In this document: piece by piece, positions 54,940-64,000 of the stretch
Layout of the letters: every line of letters starts with the position of its first letter
How positions within the stretch are numbered: position 1 is the first letter of the stretch
NCBI GenBank assembly: GCA_934045905.1
Contig: OW203768.1
Coordinates: 3,934,316 to 3,998,315, forward strand
DNA length: 64,000 bases
DNA from: Leuctra nigra
Lineage: Eukaryota > Arthropoda > Insecta > Plecoptera > Leuctridae
Reading direction: 5' to 3'
Translations under genes and position numbers: made by a program
Notes under the pieces: generated by a model
The model's input: the letters and a program-made list of their open reading frames with translations, nothing else
The model's database searches: none
What the model was told of the DNA's origin: nothing

Positions 54940-55760
54940 ATGATCGTCTTGGGGTCAGTGACCTCGCCATATTAAGGTCAAAGGAGGACGAGGACCAGTG
55001 TCCTGACAAGTCAGGTGAAAGGTGCTACCTCTGTCCATCATTGACCCGATCAATGCCTCCTGAATAAATTCAGTAATTCTGGAGTATGTAATTCTTCGTT
55101 GAATAAATCCAGGAATTCTGTTGTTGATATAATTTAGGAATCTTGAATTCGGATATATTCAGGGATTTACGATGTATTATAAATTGAGGAATTCTTCGTG
55201 TTGAATAAATTCAGGAATCTTGTGACCTGTGAATCTTGTGATTCAGGATTCAGTGACCTCGCCATGTCAAGGTCAAAGGAGGACGAGGACCAGTGTCCCG
55301 ACAAGTCAGGTGAAAGGTACTACCTCTGTCCATCCTTGACCCGAATAAATTCAGTAATTACGGAGGCTGTAATTCTTCGTTGAATAAATTCAGGAATTAT
55401 GTGGTTGACATAATTTAGGAATCTTGAATTCGGATATATTCAGGGATTTACGATGTATTATAAATTCAGGAATTCTTCGTGTTGAATAAATTCAGGAATC
55501 TTATGACCTGTGAATTTTGTGATTCAGGAGTCAGTGACCTCGCCATGTCAAGGTCAAAGGAGGACGAGGACCAGTGTCCTGACAAGTCAGGTGAAAGGTA
55601 CTACCTCTGTCCATCCTTGACCCGAATAAATTCAGTAATTATGGAGGCTGTAATTCTTCGTTGAATAAATTCAGGAATTATGTGGTTGACATAATTTAGG
55701 AATCTTGAATTCGGATATATTCAGGGATTTACAATGTATTATAAATTCAGGAATTCTTCG
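54940..55760 (+). repeat. 281-bp tandem repeats with nuclear-receptor-like half-sites
   Basis: Three copies of a CTCGCCAT..AAGGTCAAAGGAGGACGAGGACC block occur at about 54960, 55255 and 55536; the last two are exactly 281 bp apart. TCAAGGTCA at 55267 and 55548 fits the FTZ-F1/SF-1 type half-site, and TGACCT lies 13 bp to the left in each. Short frames inside (SKEDEDQCPDKSGERYYLC) repeat as a by-product. Confidence 0.8.
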
Positions 55761-56835
55761 TGTTGAATAAATTCAGGAATCTTGAATCCCGAATGAAGTC
55801 ACGCCTTGCCGATGTTGAATAATTCAGGTATCTAGAAGTAGCATAAGTCACGGAATTCTGAATCTCACGTAGAATTCAGGAATTCTTGAAGCAGAATGCA
55901 TGGATGCAGATGTTGAATGAAGTCTAGGAATAAGTTCAGTATATTCAGGGATTCTAGATATGTAGAATTCAGGAATATTGATGTTGTATAAATTCAGTAA
56001 AGAAGGATGAATTAAGGAATTCTTGAAGTTGGAAATTCAGTAGATACTTGAAGTCCGATGAATTCAGGAATCTTGATGCAGGATGGATTCAGGATTTTTT
56101 GATGTTGAAACGTAGTAGTAGGTAATCTTGAAGCCAGATGAATTCAGGAATATTGATGTTATATACATTCAGGAATTCTTGCAGCAGGATGATCTCAGGA
56201 ATTCTTGAAGTTGGAAATTCAGCAATCTTGAAGCCGGATGAATTCAGGAATATTGATGTTGTATAAATTCAGGAATTCTTGCTGTCGAATAAATTCAGTA
56301 GAAGCAGGATGAATTCAGGAATCGAGATTTCTTGATGTTGAAACTTCAGTACCTAATCTTGAAGCCGGATGAATTCAGGAATATTGATGTTGTATAATTT
56401 CAGGAATTCTTGCTGTTGAATAAATTAAGTAGAAGCAGGATGAATTAAGGCATTCTTGAAGCAGGATGAATTCAGGAATTCTTGAAGTTGTAATTTCAGT
56501 AGATACTCGAAGCCCGATGAATTCAGGAATCTTGAAGCAGGATGAATTCAGGAATATTGATGTTGTATAAATTCAGGAATTCTTGCTGTCGAATTAATTC
56601 AGTAGAAGCAGGATAATTGAATCAAGGAATTCTTGAAGCAGGATGGATTAAGGAATTCTTGATGTTGAAACTTCATTAATCTTGAAGCAGGATGAATTCA
56701 GGAATATTGATGTTGTATAAATTCAGGAATTCTTGCTGTCGAATTAATTCAGTAAGCAGGATAATTGAATCAAGGAATTCTTGAAGCAGGATGGATTAAG
56801 GAATTCTTGATGTTGAAACTTCATTAGGTAATCTT
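55070..56835 (+). repeat. GAATTCAGGAAT-type minisatellite field
   Basis: Dozens of imperfect copies of (G/A)AATTCAGGAAT(T/A)CTTGA and TTGATGTTG(T/A)ATAAATTCAGG fill about 1.7 kb, with larger nested duplications (for example around 56560-56640 and 56700-56790). Confidence 0.9.
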
Positions 56836-56843
56836 GAACCCGG

Positions 56844-56994
56844 TCAAGTCAGGATTTTGGCCATTGTCCTGCGATGTCGAATGCTTGTCCGGATGATTGC
56901 ATGAGGGTTGAAGCTGTGATCGAATCCATCTTGATGCTGTGGCATCTGCTGGGCGTCGGGACGTCTAGTGGGCGAGGCAAGAGGCGTCGGCGTC
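56844..56994 (-). other. Candidate terminal coding exon on the minus strand
   Basis: On the minus strand TTTCTTCTTGTTTGCTTCAG is a textbook acceptor ending at 56995. After it one frame is open for 49 codons (TPTPLASPTRRPDAQQ... to a stop at 56844), Pro/Arg/His rich. The GC-rich exon-like composition stands out from its surroundings. No partner exon was found, so the gene is unknown. Confidence 0.3.
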
Positions 56995-56999
56995 CTGAA

Positions 57000-58160
57000 G
57001 CAAACAAGAAGAAACATAATCGATTAGTAGTCTTTAGTTTCAAATAAATCAAAATATCCTTCCAAGTCGAAAATACACTAATAACACTTTCCAAGACCTT
57101 CTTGAATATTGAATACCTAGTTTACATTGAATGACTGGTGTTTGTCAAAGAGAAATGATTACAAAACTGCGTCTCTTCTCGGTATCATATGAGGAAGCCC
57201 GAGCATACCCGAGCGCCTTCGGCACACTTCGGGTTTCCAGACCACGCTATCAACGACTAACAATTTTGACGATAATCCAACGAAAATACCGATCTTTGCA
57301 CAACACTACCTACATTAATTGATTACATATTTTTTTCTTTTCCTACAACAATTGATTATATCTTTTTTCCTTTTCCTTCTTTCATCCATAAAGCGAAAAT
57401 ATGTTCAGAAAAACGCCCCCAAGGCCGCAGTACGCCAACATTTTAGCAAGTCATATCTCGCCTATTTTCGATTAATATGATTTAAAAATCAGTTCTGATG
57501 CTAGGAAAACGTGTTCGAATTAACTTGTGTGCAATATTTCTACCGAAATACTTACATTTACGCACAAAATCTGCAATTTCATGCTGCTGATTTCGTCGCC
57601 AGCACCTCCCTCCTAGAACGTTCGATCGATTCCTTCTAGTTCTGCGCTGTTGCCAGATGTACGCTCTACTCGCTGCAGTATCTAAGTGCCTTGACACATT
57701 GATCTCCTCTAAGGAAGGACCTTGATTCAGTTCCCATCCTAAACAAGTCAGAATAAAATAATATTCTTAGCGCAAAATCCAAATAGATCATTTAAAAATA
57801 TAATTTAAAATAAATAAGCCAAATCAAATAGGTCAAATACTATTACAAATCATACAACCTACATTTTAGTTTAGTAAAGCAATTATGATAAGTAGTTATT
57901 AATAATTGTTTCCTACCTAATGTACCTAGGTATTGATTAATTATTTTATATATAATATGTACTTCCATTATCTGCAACATTTGTTTAAATTTCATTATAG
58001 GTATAATAATAACACAGACATATTTATCCATATTTTATTTGTGATCTGAAAAATATCTTTCCAATGAGACCAATTTGTTTCCTACCTGGAAAACAAGTTT
58101 CCTCACAGGTTAAAATAAGAATAAAAATTTGACCAATATCATGAAGAGATAACAAAATAT
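57000..58160. other. Unassigned sequence
   Basis: Short frames on both strands have no recognisable domains. It is AT-rich after 57750. Confidence 0.4.
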
Positions 58161-58219
58161 TTTTGTCTCTCTCTCATTATTGTACGTACTTCATTCATAG
58201 TTACCGCCAACCATTTGAC

Positions 58220-58381
58220 CTTGGCAAACTAATGGTTGGCAACATCTGGCATCACTGGACCAGCACCGGAAACGATGTCAAGGGAACGGCTGTGTCATCT
58301 TCTGCGTCACAGCTTGTCTGCAACCCGCAGCACAGACGTGGCATACAAGTTGCCTACGCTGCAGGCGTTAAAATGAAATGA
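58220..58381 (+). pseudogene. Possible lectin-like or other exon remnant
   Basis: A GC-richer frame reads G-N-I-W-H-H-W-T-S-T-G-N-D-V-K-G-T, which could be the W-T-S-G-N-D loop of an insect CTLD. The evidence is only this short motif. Confidence 0.2.
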
Positions 58382-58389
58382 TTTGCACT

Positions 58390-59828
58390 TGACTTGCCAG
58401 GAAAATGCGTTGATAAGAGAGCCTTCGTCTTGCATGCGAATTAACAATCGTGCGGAAGTTGCTGCTCTGTAATAGACCTTGGAAATGACACGAAGACATC
58501 ATGCGTCAAAGAAGCAGTAACACTTTCGTCGTTGAATAAATTTGACACATTACCTAAGTAATTTTACCACCTAAGTTTCGTATAAACACAGCGACAATCC
58601 ATCTGACCACAAATAATAAATTACGAGAAACATATGAAAAGTCCATTCTGCATCAAATTAGACATTCCAAAACTATCCTAGTCACTATAATAAGTATTTA
58701 AACATGAAAGGAATACTTTGAAAGTTCTCGACAGATTGATCTGAAAATTGTCAAAAGCTACTGAAATGATGACCATGCAAAATTTGGGGGTGATTGATTG
58801 GTAAAACGATCCCAGTTTCCACTTTCAACCAATCGCACGATATTGCCAAAAACTAGACACATGACCGCTCATATGACATTAGTGTGTGTGCAAAATTTCA
58901 GATCATCTGGTTGAAGGTGTGACCAGGGCAGTTCAGACAAAAACAAAGACAAATAAAAACAGAGAAAGAGCCAAAAGACACTCGAACATGCTATTATCAT
59001 TTTATCTATAATTTCAAAAATATGTATGAATTACCTAATCTGTACTTAATTAGGAACTTGACTATGTTCAAGCAGTATAACAGATAAGTACAAAATATTC
59101 AATTTAGTGGGTAAGAAATAATGTTGAAAAGCTTAGTTTGTTAATTTTTTTTTTATTGTGAATATTTTCTATGTATCATAAAAACATAATATTTTTTCTG
59201 GGTTCATTGTCAAAAACATCAACAATTCAGCCCAAGCACATTTTTAAGACTTAAAACTTACTTGTTTTATTCAATCGTAGCACAAATTCATTATCACACT
59301 TTGTAACGCTTCAATAAATTATTTTATTTTAATGTCCTAAGCATAAACTAGAGCACTGATGATAAGTGATTCAAAGGAAACAAACAATATAATGTTATAC
59401 GTCATAAGCTCATATAATCTAGGAACTAACAGAAATATTCTGGGGCGATTTCACTTTACATGTTAAACAAAACAAAAACATTAAATTCCTTTATGACACA
59501 GGCAGGTACGTTGACAGTAATTTCACAGATATTTTGTGCCTTTGCCAACAGTTTTTTCTCAGTTTTCAACAAAATTAATAATAATACAAAATTGTATTCC
59601 TTTAAAACACAATCAAGTACCTACTTTGACGATAATATCAGACTAGTACGACGTTTTCGTCACAGTTGCAGAAGACACCTGAAACATGATTCAATTTATT
59701 ATTGTAGTTTTCAGAAATTACAGCGCGGGCCTCCACAACCCGTACTGTTTTGGAGCATTAACATACTTAATTATATTTACTATTTAGTGATGCGTGCCTA
59801 CATAATTACCTACCTATTCTGGTAAATA
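58390..59828. other. Unassigned AT-rich sequence
   Basis: One 121-codon frame (59460-59825) has no recognisable domain and biased composition. No other feature is supported. Confidence 0.35.
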
Positions 59829-60155
59829 GATTAGATTAGTGTTGTTTAACAGCGCAGCTACAGCTAGGTCATTTTGCGCACATTAAGAATTTGTTAACTT
59901 TGTTGAGAATACTAGGGAGGACATTGGGAGGGGTCGACCTAACGGGCCCGATCCGGGGGAGTCTGAAACTGGTGGCAAAGCCAGTTCAGAATGGGGACGG
60001 ACCGGGGGGAGGGAGGCTTTGGGTTTGGGGACCCGCGAATTTGGTGAGGGCATGGGACTAGGTCGTCCCTGAACTGCACTTAGTTGAGACCTGCCCGTAA
60101 TGTGGGTTGGTCCGTTAAGCCCCACCACAGCGTCAAGGTGGCAGTCCATCGGGGG
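59829..60155 (-). mobile_element. Short retroposon, third independent insertion
   Basis: TCTGGTAAATA is duplicated at 59818-59828 and 60156-60166. The 5' start and TAATC tail match those at 22825 and 35580; it is 327 bp and diverged. It lies about 335 bp downstream of the DCLRE1A stop codon. Confidence 0.82.
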
Positions 60156-60490
60156 TCTGGTAAATAAATCTAGAAATAAATACTAAGGGTAGTGAATCAC
60201 CTGAAATTTAAATATAATTACAATAAATATATTGATAAATTTAACGAATCAAATGACGTTAAAGACACCAATTTTTTTTTTTACTGTTTAGGTAGCCTAC
60301 TCATTATTTGTCCCAAAAGTAATTAATTTTAAAATTTCTGTTCAGGGACTGCAGAATCGTAATCTGGTTCGGATTCGAATAAAAAATCCTGGATTCGCAC
60401 ACCCCTAATAAATACTTTAAAAATAGAAAATAAATTTGCGGCCAAGTGGAGGAAGGCTATCGAACTACTTACCCTGGTCTCGCGCAACCG

Positions 60491-60663
60491 CTATCGGACT
60501 GCGCCGCGCTTGGCCTCGGCCAGCCAGGCGTTGTAATGTCGCGCCATGTTGTCACGACTCTCCTTCAAGCCGACGTTCACCGTGGGGACGATCGCCGTCG
60601 GACGGAGGAACTTCACGAAGCGCTGGAGCTCGCTGAAGCTCGAGTGCTCGGAATACGGCACGC
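60491..60663 (-). CDS. DCLRE1A: DCLRE1A/SNM1A last coding exon
   Basis: SNM1A is a 5'-3' nuclease of the metallo-beta-lactamase/beta-CASP family that acts in DNA interstrand crosslink repair in the nucleus. This exon encodes G-V-P-Y-S-E-H-S-S-F, then L-R-P-T-A-I-V-P-T-V-N-V-G and stops at TAG 60493-60491. The YSEHSS histidine and PTVNV valine are beta-CASP motifs B and C. The PYSEHSS/PTVNV combination fits SNM1A/Pso2, rather than Apollo or Artemis. The acceptor TTTTCCAG is next to 60663. The Gly codon is split across the intron (1+2). There is no AATAAA in the usual place. Confidence 0.9.
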
Positions 60664-60704
60664 CTGGAAAAGTACAGATACGCTCTTCACTTTGATGGAG
60701 GGAT

Positions 60705-61040
60705 CCTTAGGTAGGTGTTACATTTCTCCATAAAAAAATTGAGGAAGTGGGATGTAGAGGAAAGAGGTGAGGAGTGGAGAACAGTGACTGCAGGAAGATT
60801 GTGGGAGGACAGAGAGAGGTGGAGAGACATGGTGGAGAGGCAACAGCCCGCCGACGAAGAGGTGGAAGAAGAAGAGTGTGATGTGTCAGGAGGACTGGCC
60901 ACCCGACATCACTGAAGCGAAGGGCCAAGATTGACGGTGGAATTCCACCCCCCGACCCGGCAGCCGACATTGTGTTGGAAACGGGCGACAGATATTTAAG
61001 TTTACTTGTGAAATTATAAAATAAAAACACAGTGATGAAA
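60705..61040 (+). mobile_element. LINE 3' fragment in the DCLRE1A intron
   Basis: A frame with K-W-D-V-E-E-R, W-R-T-V-T-A and D-R-E-R-W-R-D-M-V matches the C-terminal end of L1/RTE-type ORF2 proteins (A-x-D-R-x-x-W-R). It is 5' truncated and antisense to the host gene. Confidence 0.55.
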
Positions 61041-61333
61041 GTTAAAAACATTTACCTACACCGAATAAAGGTCAAATTTTACCGAAAAGGATACATTTCG
61101 TCAAAAATGAGCATAGATGTTAAAATGTCTTATATTTTTATGTTTTTTAGTTTAGAGAAAAGAATATTGCAAAGGTTTGCAGGAATTGGTTTTGGGGGAA
61201 AGAAAAACGCAAATATAGGTACATTATCAAAATATTCATAATTATTAATTTTTAATCATTTTGAATCAAGGAAAAAGATTTTGTTAGTTTTTATGTTTGC
61301 TTTTGTAATACGACTTGTCTGTCAACACAATTT

Positions 61334-61525
61334 AATGTACACTCCGCCAAACAAAAAAAATGTAAGATCGCACCATCAGAAGTCAGTCTAAGCGATCTCA
61401 TTGTCTCACTCTAGTAGGTGACCTCACATTTCAATGATAATAACAAGCTTTGATTGGTTATGGACATGACCAGCAGTCATTCAAATTTGGTCAACGATTA
61501 ATTTTTGTTTTGCCGAGTGTACATT
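61334..61525. mobile_element. MITE-like element with terminal inverted repeats
   Basis: AATGTACACTCCGCCAAAC at the left and the inverse of GTTTTGCCGAGTGTACATT at the right pair with two mismatches. The 192-bp element has no coding frame. Flanks TTTAA and TTCAA hint at a TTAA-type target, unproven. Confidence 0.65.
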
Positions 61526-61544
61526 CAACAAAATGATAAGACAA

Positions 61545-61735
61545 TATTTACTAGAAATGGATTGGCTGAAAAAATATGATTGCATCATTCGATGAAGTCT
61601 ATACTAGCTCATCATCTATATCCAGTGGTGAGCTCTGATTTCATTGATAATAACAAGGATTGAATGTCAATGAACCTGACCAGCAGCCAATCCGTTTTGT
61701 AAAAGTACCGTTTTATGATTTGCTGGGTGTGTACC
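61545..61735. repeat. Diverged second MITE-like copy
   Basis: TTTCA(T/A)TGATAATAACAAG, GACCAGCAG and the right end TTTGCTGGGTGTGTAC align with the preceding element. The left terminus is decayed. Confidence 0.5.
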
Positions 61736-61980
61736 AATAAATCAAAGGAATGTAAATTTCAGGCTTCCATATTTAAAGCAGAGAAATGCATAATATATTT
61801 GCAATCCTTCCACAATAGTTTATTTTAGTTATTAAATCTGGTATCGTTTAATGTTTAATAGTGACAATCTCAATAGTTTGCTGGATACATCCAAATATGA
61901 CGTGGCAGGCCGGCCATAGTATGGTCTAAACTACCCCAATGAAATGACAGCAACGGAAGTATATAGCTGGAATCACTGAC

Positions 61981-62113
61981 CTACGACTGCCGTGTCTTTG
62001 ATCCGGTTCAACTTCAGCAGGCTGTTGGTTCCGGTGAACTCCCACCCCGTGGGCTTCACGCCGACAACGTTGCCAAACGTCATGTTGAAGCGAGCCAAGT
62101 AGCTCTTCAGTTT
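61981..62113 (-). CDS. DCLRE1A: DCLRE1A/SNM1A penultimate coding exon
   Basis: It encodes K-L-K-S-Y-L-A-R-F, then V-K-P-T-G-W-E-F and I-K-D-T-A-V-V. The KPTGW segment is typical of the SNM1A beta-CASP region. The acceptor TTGCAG precedes 62113 and the donor GTCAGTG follows 61981. Phase 0 at the start and 1 at the end fit both neighbours exactly. Confidence 0.9.
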
Positions 62114-62595
62114 CTGCAACACAAACAATAAGTACATGAGTTACGAACTGTACCACCAGGGGCCCTAGGTATTCTAGAACTTAATCCTAATATTGCATGA
62201 TAGGTGTATATCTACTCTTTATTTAGATAATGAGCCAATCTTTCATTTCAAAACATTGCTTGGACTTGGAAATGCTTACAAAATGTCTGTATGGTGTAGA
62301 ACTTTCAACACTCGGTATAAGGAGATTTGGTGGCTGGTGTAGGTCAGTGTACGTTGACCAAACAATCTCGAACGTCAATTTGAACATAATAGCATCACAA
62401 TATGGTGGACGGTTACTATAAAATAGGCTGATTACCTCATGAATTTGTTACATTGTATTATCAGATTCGAGCAAAAGAATTGTAGAATTTTTGCATACCT
62501 AATGTGATTTTAAGGAAATCCTAGGAAAATGCTCGTGCTAATTCTCCAAAGCATTTGATCGTGCAAGCTGTGAATGATTTTCTATCGAGACTTAC
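62114..62595 (-). other. DCLRE1A intron (482 bp)
   Basis: Clean GT-AG ends are present. I see no other feature in it. Confidence 0.85.
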
Positions 62596-62771
62596 GTCGT
62601 GCCTGATGTTCTGCATGGTGTCGACGTGCACGGAGGCCTGGTGCGGGTCGTCGACCAGGCGGGACGTGATGCCGGGGTCCTCCAGCAGGCGCAGCACCTT
62701 GCGTCGCGCCGGCTCCGCCCACACCTTGCAGTCCAGAGCCTCCGCGATGCCCAGGAACACCTTCTCCTTGC
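62596..62771 (-). CDS. DCLRE1A: DCLRE1A/SNM1A upstream coding exon
   Basis: It encodes G-K-E-K-V-F-L-G-I-A-E-A-L, V-W-A-E-P-A-R-R-K and V-H-V-D-T-M-Q-N-I-R-H-D. GKEKVF is a strongly conserved start of this part of the protein. The acceptor CCGCAG precedes 62771 and the donor GTAAGT follows 62596. The first codon is split and needs one base from the previous exon, which lies right of the window or was not recognised. The catalytic metallo-beta-lactamase exons are not in the window. Confidence 0.9.
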
Positions 62772-63094
62772 CTGCGGGATCCAAGCATCAGTCAGATAGT
62801 GGCCGCTTTGTTGAACAAGACTGCACTGTACAGGTGCGTAGGAACTAAATTTGCAAGGGGGGGGGGGATAATATTGTAAAAGAACTTGAGCTGGAGATAC
62901 TAGTGTCCACGAAGACAGTGGGGGGCTGGGGGAGGGCTTCCCAGTGAAATGCGGGTCCGGGGCGCACAGCCCCGTAAAAATTTCGAATTTCATTAATGAA
63001 TTTGGTGCATTCTACGTGATTTTAACACTTTTTAAGCATATTTTTATCTTCACATATAAATGTATAAGAACCTAGGGAGGGGAATTGAATTAGA

Positions 63095-63135
63095 GGGGGG
63101 GGGGGGGATTTTCCCCCCATCTATCCCCCCCCCCC
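63095..63135. repeat. G13 / C6 / C11 homopolymer cluster
   Basis: Thirteen G (63095-63107) are followed by C runs at 63113-63118 and 63125-63135. The G and C runs can pair as a hairpin, and the G run could form a quadruplex. Confidence 0.85.
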
Positions 63136-63139
63136 ATTC

Positions 63140-64000
63140 CCATTCCATTCCCCCCAGCAGAATTAATTCTGCTGTACCAACCAAAAAGCGTTAATGGTAT
63201 TACATCAAGAGATCATTTTCTACCTTGGGCTGTAAAGCTTGTAACTTATACTCTAAGTCCCAATTCTATAAGTTTAACTTGTGTCGAGGTTGTGAATTTA
63301 ACTTGTGGCAAAACAGATATTTAGACCTATTATGACTAGAGCCAGTTTTAAATGGTGATTTTATTTCTTAAAATTCGTTTTTAAAATCATCAATTTCGTT
63401 TTTTGTGTTTTTTCTGGAAGAGGGATTTCGCGATTTTGTGGTGATATTAAATTGGTTATAAAACACATTGTAATAGCCCCCAGAAACCATAATTTGATGA
63501 AAAACATGTAATGCCACTTTGGAGGAGGGATTGGAATGGATTGGTCATGCACTATTAGCACTGAAATAGGCTTGTCTAGAATGGCGTCTTTAATGCTCTG
63601 TACAGTCTTTTCCCCAACCCACATTTTCTCTGTATAGATGATACATATTTAAAATTTCATGACGCCAAATGTATAGTTTGACAAGATATTTTCTTTCCCA
63701 ATCCAACAATTTTCAGTGCAGTAATTGTTCCAAAATATCCTTCTGTGTAAGTAGACTATTGATAAATAGTTGCGACTGGTTGAGGGTGGAAGGGGGGTTG
63801 GGAAAACCGGTCGACCTTGAACAGATGGGGGCGCAAAACAAAGCAGCCTGGAGGCAGACTGGTTAGACTGGTCTGGTTCACTTTGAGGGTGGGTAGCAAA
63901 GTGTCTGGCGAGGGGGAGTGGGTTGAGTGAGTAGCACATGGAAAGAAACTGGTTTCGTTTGTTGTTGTGTGACCTGTTAGGGGGATAAAAGCAGTAATTT
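63140..64000. other. Unassigned sequence at the right edge
   Basis: No further DCLRE1A exon or other gene is recognisable. Short frames on both strands lack domains. Confidence 0.4.

Larger units (their letters stand above)
60664..61980 (-). other. DCLRE1A intron (1317 bp) with mobile elements
   Basis: The donor is GTCAGTG at 61980 and the acceptor CAG at 60664-60666. The intron holds an antisense LINE fragment and two MITE-like repeats. Confidence 0.85.

Noticed and set aside
55070..56835. Repeats in this field as a CRISPR array or coding repeat protein
   Set aside because: Copies are imperfect, nested and of variable spacing, and frames are full of stops; this is minisatellite DNA.
1..64000. 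tRNA, rRNA or riboswitch genes
   Set aside because: I scanned for cloverleaf B-box patterns and conserved rRNA blocks and found no convincing case; only a PBS complementary to tRNA-Lys was seen.

Overview
The window is from an animal nuclear genome, most probably an insect. It has split genes with GT-AG introns, secreted C-type-lectin-like exons of the insect immulectin type, Ty3/gypsy and I-group retrotransposons, and AT-rich intergenic DNA with GC-rich exons. There is no operon structure. The order or species cannot be read from the sequence. Very little is intact host gene; most of the window is mobile elements, decayed lectin exons, endogenous viral fragments and tandem repeats.

Layout. 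(1) 1-9175: the 3' half of a Ty3/gypsy retrotransposon: pol with RT, RNase H and integrase, two accessory ORFs, a repeat-rich 3' UTR, a hairpin, a polypurine tract and a 2156-bp 3' LTR bounded by TGTAGT/ACTACA. (2) 9.2-13.7 kb: LINE 3' fragments and tandem copies of a C-type lectin (CTLD) N-terminal exon. (3) 13745-43765: a tandem array with a ~3.66-kb period. It has one outlying partial unit (U0), a nearly full-length I-group LINE of 5877 bp inserted between U0 and U1 with an 11-bp target-site duplication, and then units U1-U7. Each unit carries CTLD exon remnants, a small hydrophobic signal-peptide-like ORF, a retroelement-like segment, an unidentified ~80-codon ORF and a ~130-codon ORF that resembles a bunyavirus (phenuivirid-type) nucleoprotein. 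Some units also carry two shared insertions: a 587-bp block with a ~190-codon ORF, and a 457-bp short retroposon.

(4) 43.8-49.8 kb: diverged relatives of the array, a retrotransposon primer-binding site, duplicated segments and tandem CTLD C-terminal exons. (5) 52.2-53.4 kb: an endogenous densovirus fragment with broken NS3-like, NS2-like and truncated NS1-like reading frames in the order used by ambidensoviruses. (6) 54.2-56.85 kb: tandem repeats, with a possible orphan minus-strand exon at their end. (7) 60.5-62.8 kb: the last three coding exons of a host gene on the minus strand, DCLRE1A/SNM1A (interstrand crosslink repair nuclease), with a MITE and a LINE fragment in its introns.

Relationships. 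A small secreted-lectin locus appears to have taken up viral and transposon DNA and then been amplified in tandem. The units are nearly identical, yet presence or absence of the two insertions is mosaic, which points to unequal exchange or gene conversion. The dense mix of viral fragments and transposons is the kind of locus that can feed piRNA production in arthropods; that is a hypothesis, not something the sequence shows.
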